A stretch of 64,000 bases of DNA from Cotesia glomerata (taxonomy: Eukaryota > Arthropoda > Insecta > Hymenoptera > Braconidae), in NCBI RefSeq assembly GCF_020080835.1, contig NC_058164.1:22903510-22967509 (forward strand), in the 5' to 3' direction. Positions 1 to 11,907 of the stretch are shown here, in pieces (within the stretch, counting starts at the first letter, position 1; each line of letters starts with the position of its first letter). Position numbers and translations under genes: made by a program. The notes under the pieces were generated by a model. That model was given only the letters and a program-made list of their open reading frames with translations. It ran no database searches and had not been told where the DNA came from.

Positions 1-542
1 TATTTATCCAACGAATGTATGGAATTGAAGATTTTTATTTACTAGATAACCTAAAAGTGTCTTTCGTTGATAATTTAGTCATAAAATATTCAAGATATCA
101 AATACCGATTAGTTTCTTATAGTTGAAAAATTGTTTATTAAATAAAACGATCCTGACATTTCAAAAAAATTAATTAAAAAATTTCAAAAAAATTAGTTAA
201 TAGTAAAAAAAGACGCCATTCGGCCACACCCGAAATGGAAGGTAGATTTCATAGAATGAATCATCATCTTGTCTCAATAACTTTCGTTTGACATGGAATA
301 AATTTTATTTCCACATATATAAGTAGATTGTATTACACATTGCCTGAAAATGGTTCAATTGAACTTTTAACTTCGATAAAATAACTAACAATTGTCAAAA
401 AGTTAACGTTATATACGTCAAATTAGAAGGAGTTTTATAAGCTTTCACATGAATTTATTAAAAATCAGCTATCTTTTTGTAAAAAAATATACAGATGCAT
501 TTTTCTAACAAGTTAAATAATAGCCTGTTTGAAAAAATGGGG
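1..542. other. AT-rich non-coding stretch
   Basis: I see no open frame with coding character, no RNA gene and no clear repeat end here. The stretch ends where a long foldback element begins. Confidence 0.5.
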
Positions 543-1916
543 TACACGGAAAAAAAAACTGTTGCAGCTACAAGTCTGGGCCTGTGGTAGCTACAGGCCT
601 AGTTTTGTAGCAATTACAAGTCTAACCTTCTTGCAGCTAATCCTAGCCCTAACACAGATACAGAGATAACACTGTCACGATTACAGGCTTAGTAGCTATT
701 TAATAATATTTATTTAAATATATTTGGCCTGCAGTATTTTTAGCTTGGGTCAGCTGATTTAAAGACGGTTTCAGAGTTGTAACTACTTTTTTGAGTTGAA
801 AAAATGTAATTGAGTCTTAAAAATCGACTTAATTAAAAATTTTGAAATTATACTGAACAATTTGTTTTTTGAATTTCATTTTTAAGGTTTTTCATAGTAA
901 GACATTGATAATTTTTAATATGTTTACTTTAAATAATTTCATTTCGTTAAATAATTTCATTCTTATTTATTATTACTTGAAAATTTTTTAACCCTAGACT
1001 GGTTAACAAGCGCGACGTAACGACTTTGATCAAGTGATGAGGGATTTTCCGCAATGCTTTTAGAGCGTACAGTGTTGCCAGTTCATACACGTTTGACAGG
1101 CAGAGATTAAAGGTGTTTTCAGCAACGCCGCGGACAAAAAACTACTTACGACTCTGGTCAAGCGATGAGGAAAGCCCCGCGAATTTTTTTAAGGAATTTT
1201 TATTCAGAAATTTAACGTTTTCGAAAATGTTTGAAAAAGTTATTAATATATTCTAAAATGTTCAAGGAACAAAGTCAAATTTTTTTGAATAATTTTAGTA
1301 AATATTGAAGATGTAATAAAAAAAAATATATTTGAGCGCGACGTTACGCTCATACGTTGACCAGTCTAGGGTTAAAATTCCAAATACATGCAATCACGTC
1401 TTTTAATGAAACTTAGTTGTAAAATGAGTTTTATCATATCAACAAATTAACTATCAGCTGATCCATATAAAAAACTAATAATTAATGTTAATATGTTGAT
1501 TTTCAGAATAATTTCAAAAATTTTAATTAGATCGATTTTTAAGACTCAATCACATTTTTTCAACTCAGAGAAGTAGTTACAACTCAGAAACCGTCCTTAA
1601 ATCAGCTGACCCAAGCTAAAAATACTGCAAGCCAAATATTTTTATATGAATATCATTAAATAAAATCTAAGTAAATGTGACAGTGTTATCTTTGTATCTT
1701 TGTTAGGGCTAGGATTAGCTACAAAAAGGTTAGACCTGTAGTTGCTACAAAACTAGGCCTGTAGCTACCACAGGTCCACGCCTGTAGGTGCAACAGGCCC
1801 ACGCTTGTAGCTGCTACAGGCCCACAACTGTAGCTGCTACAGGCCTAACCTGTTGCTGCTACAGGAACACGCTACAGGCCTAAAACCTGTAGCAGCTACA
1901 GTTTTTTTTCCGTGTA
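543..1916. mobile_element. 1.4-kb foldback (long inverted repeat) element
   Basis: The ends are TACACGGAAAAAAAA and its inverse TTTTTTTTCCGTGTA. The two arms pair over several hundred bases. The left arm (about 543-1030) has TAGCTTGGGTCAGCTGATTT near 742, and the right arm has its complement near 1605. The innermost arm sequence CCCTAGACTGGT (992-1003) recurs inverted at about 1361-1372. The unpaired centre is roughly 1030-1335. The right arm ends in a run of CCTGTAGCTGCTACAGG-like units, each itself palindromic (about 1730-1900). No transposase is visible, so it is non-autonomous. I did not identify a target duplication. Confidence 0.8.
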
Positions 1917-3690
1917 TTCTCAAGAGCAGTCGGTATTATCTTGAATCTATTTTATCGGCTTCAAAGCAAGAAGAAAAAAAATACTTGGCTCAAATATATA
2001 TGTACCTCCTCCAAAGCAATAAGCTACTCGGTTGAAGGATAGAATTCTTGAATGTAAATTTTTTTCAATTTCAATCTGAGAGCTGTAATTTTCTTTAAAA
2101 GATATAAATATTGTATAACAAGGATACAATTTTGAATAAAAATCTTCTACTTAGACCAAGTGATTTTTCTAAATCAAATATATGTAAAATTAGCTATTCT
2201 AAGGCTTTAAATGAAATTATGTCTTTTGAATTATTAATTCTATACACGTACCCTGATGCATTTGATCGAATAAAATCTACTTTATTATATTGTATTATAC
2301 ATGAGGGCCTTTATACACGTACATACACTCAACTACATCAGTAACACATGTAAGTGTACATATATGTACACATGTATCTACATCTAGCATATTGATAATT
2401 TACATTGTGAGTGGAGTCGACTGAAAAATAAAATATTAAATAAATTGGCTAAATTACTACGTCCGAGTTTCGTGTCAGAGCTATTACGATTCATGTGTGT
2501 AATTTATATTCGTTTATTTACTTTGCTTATACCTCTATCCGTTTATTCTAAGCTAAACTTTAGCCATTTATTTTAATTTTTTAGTTTGAGACCTAGTTTT
2601 ATTGTAAAAGTGAAAATTTATTACTTAAAAGTTTCGACGCGCTTTAGTTTTTTGTTTTAATTTAATCGTGCATGTGTGTAATATTCTATATTCGAGAACA
2701 AAAATTGAATTTTTGTGGTATGGTTACAATGTATAAGCAATTGTGAGCACTTTTGGTTTGATATATGGTAATAGAGGGTGCGCTTTTTATTAAAATTAAA
2801 TATCAAAGTTTTAGCGTATAAAGTTTAATGATTAATAGTTTAATAATATTTATAAAAAAAATTAATAATAATAAGACCGTTATAATAAAATAAAAAAACC
2901 GTAAAATACAAGGGGGTAAAAGGGAACAATATGGGCCCCATATGTAGCAAAGTCGTTTTATTGTCAAAGAGAGGGGGAGTAACGACCCCCAGATGCCAGA
3001 ATAACATTACCAAGTCTAGTTTAGTCCAGTCTCCTGGTCTGCTCTCCAGCAGTCTGTTATTGTCAGCCACTCGGTTGTGTCTACTCCGTTGCTGGTTTCT
3101 TCGTTATATTACCTTTTTTGACATAAACAATTTATAAATTATAATTGTGGTATACATATAAATTGACATCGAAAATTCAATCCAAATTACCCCAAATTGT
3201 ATTGCTACACGATTTATCACAATTGAGAAAATTTAATTCTGTACAAAAAACAAACACGGATTTACTAATATCAATATTAAGGTAATTATTATAATTATTA
3301 ATAATAATGAGTATTTATTAATGAAATTAATTTAATGGATTTTTTGTAAAAAATTATTGGTAGTAATTTTTTTTGAAATGTTATTTAAAATTTTTAAATA
3401 TTTTTATATCAGGGGATTACATTAGACGTAGATTGTACGGTAGAAGGGAAGTTCTGATTCATTGTGCTTGGACGTATTGATTTATAAGGGGTTGGATAGT
3501 GCTTCATATCTATTATACATTCTACAAACATCTAATAGAAATATAAATAATAATAATAATAAAAGTTTGGTTAATTCAAATGTGCAAGCCTTAAGTGCTC
3601 GTGTTATATATAAATTGATCAAAGTAATGTTTATATATATCTTCAATTTTTAAATAATTTTATATCTAACTGTAAATAATCGATTAAATA
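1917..3690. other. AT-rich non-coding stretch with a short GC-richer patch
   Basis: Several short open frames occur but none shows splice signals or protein character. The patch at about 2930-3105 is richer in GC and could be a transcribed exon, but nothing supports a coding frame. Confidence 0.4.
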
Positions 3691-4790
3691 TCTTTGGAGA
3701 GTGCAACAAGCTCCGGTAATTATATTTAAACCACCTAAGTTGAGTCTCAATCACTGATTTTAAATATTATTTAGCTTTTAATTATCACAGGCTCGATTAT
3801 TTGTCCCGGTTATTTATCCGAGTTGTCTTAATTCATTTTTGCTTTAGAAGTCACCCCACCGGACGAATAAAATAAACTTTTAATAATATTTTTCAAACAA
3901 TAAACGACTTTCCGGTTATTTGGAGCTGTAAACACCCGTGGTTGTCTTTTTAATTACCGGGGGTCATTTTTTTGGTCAGCGTATCGCAGAAAAATAATCA
4001 GAGAACCACTTTTGGGCATTAATTACCAAAAATACCCCAGGGATTTATCAAATTGCTGTTTTCCACTTATTTTCATTAAATTCATTAATAATTTATTAAT
4101 CATTACATTCAAATAATATATTCCTATAGTTATAACTAAATTATTTTATTTTACAGAAAAATAATAATATGAACACTTAAAAAATAAAAAACTAGATATC
4201 CAACCTAAAAAATTTTTAGCAAAAATCTATAAAAAAGTAAACTAGAAACTTGTTTTTGATTAATTTTTCTAATTTTTTTGTGACTCTACAAAAATAAATT
4301 GACATTTGTCAAATTTATTAAATCCATAAATAATTAATCACTGCAAATTGCTATTAACACAAATATTTCCTTTAATATAATACATTCATCAGACCAACCA
4401 AATACAAGATAAAAAATTGTTCAAAAAAAAATCATCGGTAAATTAAAATTTTCCCGTCCGCTTAAAACGTCCTTCGATAAAAAACTAACAAAATAATAAA
4501 AAATAAATAAATATCAACAAAAACTTTACCTCTGACGGCCTCTTCCATCATGTCACTAGTATCTCGCATGATCCTTTTATATCCTGGATTATATATAAAT
4601 GTAACCAACCAAAAGTACCCCGGGGATTTATTGAATTGCTGTTTCCACTTATTTTGATTGAATTTATCTATAATTAATTTATTATTCCATTTAAATAATA
4701 TATTTATACCCCAAATAAATTTTTATCTAGTCAACTATGTTCAAAAATAAATCAAATTTTTTTAATAACAACCTACTCAACATCAATAAC
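3690..4790 (-). repeat. Triplicated segment, copy 1 (inverted)
   Basis: Read on the minus strand this matches 41346-42520 and, in part, 25852-27010. Shared landmarks are the CCGGTGGGGTGACT block, GACCCCCGGTAATTAAAAAG, and the phrase AAATCCCTGGGGTA. This copy is collinear with the 41-kb copy and carries a 54-nt exon-like island (4530-4583) that the 25-kb copy lacks. The segment is either a low-copy transposable element or a segmental duplication. I see no terminal repeats that would decide. Confidence 0.75.
4530..4583 (-). other. Exon-like 54-nt island with canonical splice sites
   Basis: On the minus strand the acceptor reads ATATATAATCCAG and the donor reads CAGAG|GTAAAG, both canonical. 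Only one frame is open through it; its core reads YKRIMRDTSDMMEEAVR. A decayed version with the same order lies at about 41625-41675 on the plus strand. I do not recognise the peptide. It could be an internal exon of an unrecognised host gene whose neighbours are outside the window, or an exon captured by the repeat. There are no obvious partner exons nearby. Confidence 0.4.
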
Positions 4791-5788
4791 GACGTTCTAA
4801 TTAGCAAATTATCTAACTCCATTTTATAAAATCTTTTATTTATACGAAAAAAACAATTAGTTCAAAATTTATTATCACTTTAAAAAACCATTTAATATCA
4901 TTAATATCTAATAGAGATATAATATTTAGGTTTGGATCATTCAAATAATTTATAATTGCATTAATGCTACATCAAAATGTTAAAAAATCACCCTTTAAAA
5001 AATAAGGAGTTAGACAAATTGCTAATTAGACCGTCGATAAACCTTGGAATTAAAAATAGCGGAACAACTAAAGATCTCATGCAATTCTTATCCAATATCG
5101 TTAAGATAAAAATAAAAATAGAAATAAAAAAGTTTGGAAAATTCAAAAGTGCACGACTCATAATGCTCATTTAATTATGAAATATAAAAAAAAAAAAAAA
5201 AAAACTTAAGTCGTTCAAAATTAATTGCCGAAAAAACAGCTGTAGTAGGAAGGTACTGCACAAGCGCCCCTGGTGGAATAAAATATACATAATATCTATA
5301 GATATAGATATATCACCATCCATGTTAATTTTACATGGATATATATATCTATATATATACAGTCTTGTAGTTTTCGTTTTTTATTAATTGCAATTAAACG
5401 ACACTGAATTAATTAATCATTCGCATTCAGTGACCTACAATCGTCGATTATAATTTAAAAAAAAAAAATTTAACTCAAATAATGAATTTTTTCACAAGTT
5501 ACAGTGTTTCTGGGTTTCACACATGACGGACAGGAAAATTTTTTGACCTATTTTGGTGTTTTTTTCCAATTTTATTGCAGTAAATCAATTTTTAAAAAGT
5601 ATGAAATTAATCTCCATTAAATTATCTCGACAATAGTATGCAAAATATCTTGATTCCGTGAACTAACAAGGCTATAATAATAAAAATAGCCGCCAAAATG
5701 AGGCGAAAAAAATTTTTCGATCGTAAAGCACTCTCTGATGCTTCGCATCATGAGTTGTGCAATAATAAATTTATTTTAAATATTCTAG

Positions 5789-6058
5789 ATGATACCAGAA
5801 TCAAATAACGTATGCCAAGCAACGGAGTCGACATTGACAGGCGAGGAAGTGACCTGCGAGGAAGATAAGCCGCGAAAATATCAAACGGAAAAGGAAGTCC
5901 ATGGTGTGGAAGTGGCTTCTGTCACCGCATGGAGACGATATCAAAATTTTATAACTCTAGTTAATTCCCACGGTATCGAGTACAACAACAAGCTCCTGTT
6001 GGAGGCAATGTTTCGCGGAAATGATCTGCGTTACCACGACCACAGGAGCCACCGATAA
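5789..6058 (+). CDS. Orphan coding exon or small gene, 89 residues, unknown function
   Basis: The frame opens directly at a good acceptor (TAAATATTCTAG, ending at 5788) and closes at TAA. It is GC-richer than its surroundings and has protein-like composition: an acidic, threonine-rich first third, then a mixed amphipathic part with AWRRYQNF and LLLEAMFRGN, and a His/Arg-rich end (RYHDHRSHR). A TAG sits immediately before the first ATG in frame, so either this ATG is the start or the exon is a 3'-terminal exon of a gene with upstream exons I could not find. ATTAATAAAG near 6452 may serve as a polyadenylation signal. I do not recognise the family. Confidence 0.45.
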   Translation: MIPESNNVCQATESTLTGEEVTCEEDKPRKYQTEKEVHGVEVASVTAWRRYQNFITLVNSHGIEYNNKLLLEAMFRGNDLRYHDHRSHR

Positions 6059-7134
6059 AACAACCCTTATTTATCGATATGATCGATCACAGATCATAAG
6101 GTTAAATTTGTTTTTATATTGTAATATCGTTGCCATTTATTTACATATACCAAATAATTGTGTCACTAGTCAATAGGCATTGTGCTAGTATATAGAGTTT
6201 TATACGGACGATTTATACAGTACTGAGTAATGCAATTTTGTTTGTAATTATTAAACAGATCAATTAATAGTTAATTTAATAATGGATATTAACTTAAGGC
6301 CGCTCAAATTTGATGAGATAATTTTGTAGTTAGTTATAATTGATAATGTAACTTATATTATAAAATAAATTTTTAAATGGATTGGAGAAATATGTTGGAA
6401 AGTTAATTATATTGTATTTTAAATGTGAAAATTTTTGTAATTTATGGGAAAATTAATAAAGATATTTATCTAGTCAATTTAAAAAAAAATTTGGACAATT
6501 TTTTTTATTACTTTTAAAATCAAATAGACATTTATTTTAAAATTTCAAAGATATTTTTGAGAATTATCAAAAATTAATAAATTACATAAAAAAAATTTTT
6601 TAATAGAAAACTTTTGTACGATTTTTATATAAATTTTTTATGTCTTAATATAATAAAAAAATCTGTATGAATACATAGAAGACAATATATATTTCAAATG
6701 ATATAAAATTATCGATAGAAATATTATATAGTCTAAAATAAAATATTTCATGCATTTATTGCACGTCTTAATAAATTTTACTTACGCCTAAAAATTATAA
6801 TTCGTTGATTTAAAATTTTAATTCTTATTTAAATTAAATATGCTTCTATTAAATCAACGGAAAAATATAAATCAAAATAAAGAAAAAATATTATTGAACT
6901 AATTTCATATATTTTGGAGTTGATCAATGAACAATTTTATAAGAAAAATTAATTAAAAAATAAAATTTAGCTAAATTTTCTATGTAATTAAGGTTTTGTT
7001 AACATTATAACTCTCGAAAAACAAAATTAAATGACCTAATTCTTTTGTACGATTTTTATTAAAATTTTTTATGTGTCTTATTATAACAAAAAATCTGTAT
7101 GAAATACATGGATGAAAATATAATAAAAACAATA

Positions 7135-7366
7135 AGGTAAAAGATCCCATTAGTGGTACCTTTAACCCCTATTAGTGGCACTTTTTCTTTCAATGAAAAA
7201 ATGTTCTATTTGGAATAAAAATTAAAAATTTTTTTTATCTAAAGGTCTCAAAGATTAGAAATAATATATTCATGATTGAAATTAATGATTTCATTAATTG
7301 AATAATTACCAAAATCAAAGAAAGTGTCAGTAATGGGGTCCCCGCCACTAATGGGGTCTTTTACCC
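7135..7366. mobile_element. MITE with GGTAAAAG ends (232 bp)
   Basis: The ends are inverted repeats: AGGTAAAAGATCCCATTAGT on the left and the complement of GGGTAAAAGACCCCATTAGT on the right. TA dinucleotides flank both ends, as expected for Tc1/mariner-type target choice. The interior is AT-rich with no frame. It interrupts the second unit of the tandem duplication, and its ends resemble those of the palindrome at 11487-11624. Confidence 0.75.
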
Positions 7367-7561
7367 TAGTCTAAAATAAAATATTTCATGCATTTATTGT
7401 ACATCTTAATAAGATTTACTTACGCCTAAAAATTATAATTCGTTGATTTAAACTCTTAATTCTTTTTTAAATTAATTATATTTCTATTAATCAGTGGAAA
7501 AATATAAATAAAAATAAAGAAAAAATATTAACGAACAAATTACATATATTTTGGAGTTAAT

Positions 7562-8585
7562 CCACAGATTCGGTAGAATCTGGCGCCAAGTTCCGTTCAA
7601 ATCCGTTGTAAACGGAGCGCCAGACTACCGACTATGTTTACTGTAAGCAGAACGGTATTTTGAGGTTGCAAAATTTTATTTAATTCTGCGGTACTTCTTG
7701 TTCCTAAATTTTATATTATAACAGTAATTCATGCTTTATTTTACTGATATTAATTAATTATATTCAATTATAATAATTAATCTACTTGAAATTATTAAAT
7801 TTTATCAGCACAAACTATAGCAAGCTCAAAAATTTCGATCCTGACTTTTTTTCTATGTAAAAAGTGACATGCCACAGACTAAATAATTCGAGAATGCATG
7901 GTAATCTTCCAATAGATGGGAAACTACAGTTAAAAAAATACATTTCACAGCTTGCATCTACATCCGCCAGGGTGCGCTGGAATTGTTTTTACATAAACTG
8001 TAGCTTCAAGAGGATAGTTTGCTATAAAAAATGCAGCCAACGCGAGATTTAAGTTGGTACCAATTGTAAATTTTTATTATAATTACAAAAAATACTAAAA
8101 TCCGAACAAAAACAGTTTTACTGTAAAAAAAAATCGCGCCAAGTCCACGTTCATAAGACTATTAAGAAAAAAAAATTTCTTATTTCTTTACAAAAAGATA
8201 TAAAATAAAAAAATTAAAAAATCCAAGCAACCTATATGATTGTATTTGATTTTCGGAAATTAAAAAAAATTTTATTGTAAATTTGAAAATTAAAAAAAAA
8301 ATTTTTAAGTCCTAGTCAATAGATTTTACGAATTTCATTAAAAGTAAAATATTTTGCAACCACGCACACTAAATACGTTCCAAAATTTTTTTTTTAATTT
8401 TCAAATTTACAATAAAATTTTTTTTAATTTCCGAAAATCAAATACAATCATATCGGTTACTTGGATTTTTTAATTTTTTTATTTTATATCTTTTTGTAAA
8501 GAAATAAGAAATTTTTTTTTCTTAATAGTCTTATGAACGTTGACTTGACGCGATTTTTTTTTGCAGTGAAACTGTTTTTGTTTGG
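7562..8585 (+). mobile_element. 1.02-kb hairpin-ended repeat, copy A
   Basis: This is a near-identical direct repeat of 62697-63759. It begins CACAGATTCGGTAGAATCTG and has a small GC-rich hairpin at once: TCTGGCGCC near 7578 pairs with GGAGCGCCAGA near 7615. Its last ~480 bp (8102-8585) form a giant hairpin with arms of about 200 bp whose outer ends read CGAACAAAAACAG and its complement. No open frame is plausible, so it is non-autonomous. The element is absent from the paralogous tandem unit, which keeps the empty site TTGGAGTTGATCAATGAAC (about 6914-6932). A short ATC duplication seems to flank it. Confidence 0.85.
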
Positions 8586-8699
8586 ATCGATGAATAATTT
8601 TATATGAAAAATGAAAATTGAGCTAAATTTTCAATGTAATTTTGGTTTTTTTAACACTATAACTCTCGAAAAACAAAATTAAATGAACTGATTCTTTTT

Positions 8700-10795
8700 T
8701 CATTCGATTAGGATAGCCAATTGCAAGAGCTGATATGAAAATCATGACTCAATAATTATTCGTTTAATTTTAGATAGAAGATTTCTATTATAATTTTCTC
8801 CTAATTTTTATTCTTCAGGCTGCCATATGTGATATTATATTTTTGTGAGTATAGTTTTTATAAATCCGATATGCGCATGCGTTTCTTTTATTTGTATTGC
8901 ACGCCTCATAAGCAAAGTGGATGAGATTGTGCTCTACACTCTCCTTATAAAAATCAAGCGATTTCTTGAAGTAAAATTGTCTCTATTTATTTTCTATCGC
9001 ACTTGTAGAACAATATTTACGTATAAATGTAATGGAAAAATACTAGATTCAACATGACATTTTTGAAAGACATTTTGCTTTCTAAATAAATAAAAAAAAT
9101 GTTTAAAAAAATTATTCCGTGGATGATTTAAAACTAAATCCTTTCGAAGATCACGGTCTAATTCAATGTAGTTTATTTATAATTAGCAAAAAACTAAAAA
9201 TCCACTAACCGTTTGTATATCTATACCTATGTAAATAAGGTTCGTTTACAATACATGCACAGTACCTTTCTTTTTTGGGCGGACAATGGCGCGAAAAATT
9301 TAAAAGTATTTTTTGTATTTTATTTCAATCAATTTTCTTATAGAAAATGAGATTATGAGGCGTGCACTTTTGGATTTTCCAAATTTTTTATGATTGCGGG
9401 ATCATTTAAATTAAGCAAAAATAAATGGTAAGGAAATTTAATTGCTATTTTTAAATTCTGCATCGTATAGGTCTTTTTTATTCCAATTGAGGTTCAATTT
9501 ATGATAACTGAAAAATCGCAAAAAAAAATATTCAAGTTTTTAATGAAAAGTTGCATAGATAAGCGTTAATTTGAATAATTCGGATATGATGTGATCAAAA
9601 TTTTTAAAATAATTAAAAACATATCAATTATATATTTAGATTTTTATTATTAATTCATAAATTTCATTCTCAAAATGAACTATACCGTTACAATTCATTA
9701 CAATTATGGAAACAAATTTTTAAAAAATCATCAAATCAATAATTGTGTTTTATAGATCATTATCATTTAAAATTATTCTCATCAATTTATTTATATTTAT
9801 ATCTATATTTATAAATACATACATATATAATCAAAACAATATTTACGTATACTCTTTTAACAATTCTCTATATTAAATATATTTTTTTTTCAGCCTACGT
9901 TAAATGAATTAATATATTTCTTCTATTAAATAATTATACATAAGTACACAATTATGGAAAAAAATGTCTAACAGAAGAAAATCTATTTGTTTAATTAAGA
10001 ATCGATGCGCACATATAAAAATGAGTTGTAAAGTACTCATGATATAATAATAATTATTAATTAACAAATAAAAATTCAATAATTTCAATAATTATTTTCT
10101 AACATTTGATTTCATTTTATTTATTCATTATTTCATTATTAATCATTACTTATCGTACAATTAATATTAATCATCATTATCAATCTTCATGTTTAAGCAT
10201 TAAATTGTCCGTTAATTAATTTACACATATTTATTTATATTTATGTAGTTTTAATTGCGCTGCAAACAAAACGAGTAACTTAAAATATGGTAATTGTTAA
10301 AAAAAAAGAAACAACTATCTGTGCTGTTAATTTTAAAAAAAAATTTCATTTGTTGGTAATAATAATAAGTAATGTAATTATAATCATTAAGTGGTTGGTT
10401 AGTAAGTAACGAACCCTAAAATGCAAATTCTAAATAAATAAAAACAAAGAATATAATATTCTCGAAAAATAACGGTCTAACTGTCTAGAAATATTAATAC
10501 TTTGTTTGTCAATTTGGATTTTAAATACTAAATGATTTAATTATTCATTGAAATAGTCAAGTCAAAAGGGACTCGAGAATAAATAATATTTATTGATAAT
10601 AATTATTAGAGTGGTTGTTACTCGAATTACTTCATTTTTTTATGCTTTTAAATCGAACTTCAAAAAAAAATTTTCAATTAATATTTCAGACTTGAGAACT
10701 TTTAATTTTTCGTCCCCATATCATCAATATCTGATTGGGTTCACATGATTTTTTTTTCTATAAGATGTAATCGGTTACAATCGTATTTTTGCCGT
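8700..10795. other. AT-rich non-coding stretch
   Basis: Very AT-rich, with many short homopolymer runs. I see no gene, RNA gene or clear repeat boundary. Confidence 0.5.
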
Positions 10796-11710
10796 ATATC
10801 ATCACATATAAACAATATATAGTCATATATGAACAATATCTGATGCTCTATGACAGCATAAGATCATACATAACTAATATCTGATAATAATTCATAATAT
10901 AAAACCATATATGATCGTTATCTGATGCTAAATGATAACATATGATCATATATGAATCATGTCGGATATTATATGATAACCTATATTCATATGTGATCAA
11001 TATTTAAGGCTATATGATAGCATACGATCATATATGATCAAATCTGATGCCCTATGACAGCACAAGATCATATATAACTAATATCTGATGTTAATTAATG
11101 ATATAAAACCATATATGATCGTTATCTGAAGCTAACATATGATTATATATAAATGGTGTCAGATGTATGATAACCTATGATCATATGTGATCAATATTTA
11201 AGGCTATATGATAGCATACGATCATATATGAACAATATCTAATGCCTTATGATAGCATTAGATCATATATAATTAATGTCTGATGCTAATTGATGATAAA
11301 AAACCGTATATGACCAATATCTGGTGGTATATGATTGTATATGAACAATATCTGGTAACATCTGATTGTATATGATCACATACATACAATATTGGATGCT
11401 TTATTATATTATGTGATGTTATATTAACAACATCTGATGTTATATGATGACATATGATCAAGATATAAGACTATACGATAATATAAGGTAAAAGCCCCTG
11501 TATATGATCATGTACCAGTATATGATCACTCCGTGTATTTGTATATCTATATTCGCAAATATAGGTATACAAATACATGGAGTGATCATATACTGGTACA
11601 TGATCATATATTGGGGCTTTTACCTTACTATCATATATTATGGCGAAATGGCAAATAGGAAAACGTAAAATTTTCCAATGATCAGATGTGATTATATATG
11701 ACATATATTA
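10795..11710. repeat. ATATGATCATATATGAACAATATCTGATG satellite-like block
   Basis: Short words (CATATATGAACAATATCTGA, CTATGATAGCATA, ATATGATCGTTATCTG) recur throughout. There is a higher-order unit of about 200 bp: TGATGCYCTATGACAGCA at 10841 recurs at about 11045, and a diverged form at about 11240. The block lies just downstream of the 3' end of the P5B ATPase gene and holds the palindrome at 11487-11624. Confidence 0.75.
11487..11624. mobile_element. 138-bp near-perfect palindrome (foldback MITE)
   Basis: The left arm GGTAAAAGCCCCTGTATATG pairs with CATATATTGGGGCTTTTACC on the right, and pairing continues almost to the centre near 11555. The flanks TAA and TTA extend the symmetry. Its ends resemble those of the MITE at 7135-7366, while its interior matches the surrounding ATATGATC satellite, so the satellite may have spread from such an element. 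Confidence 0.75.
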
Positions 11711-11907
11711 GTCATACTTTCAATCAACCGAATATTCCAAATCAAAAAATTGATTACAGCACCATAATTTAAGTAACAACCCTCTAAAACGGCAGCATTG
11801 ACTTCAATAAAAAAATGAAATTAAATGCTCATAGTCCTGTGTCATACTATCAGCACAATTAACCTCAGTATAAAACCCTTTGACCAAACAAAGGCCATCA
11901 GCTTATC

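Larger units (their letters stand above)
6612..8696. repeat. Tandem duplication of a ~430-bp unit; second copy split by two elements
   Basis: Unit 1 is 6612-7042 and unit 2 is 7043-8696. Both begin TTTTGTACGATTTTTAT and share ATTTCATGCATTTATTG, TTACGCCTAAAAATTATAAT, CATATATTTTGGAGTT and ATAACTCTCGAAAAACAAAA in order. Unit 2 is interrupted by a 0.23-kb element (7135-7366) and a 1.02-kb element (7562-8585). Removing both gives about 400 bp, close to unit 1. The unit is non-coding. Confidence 0.85.
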
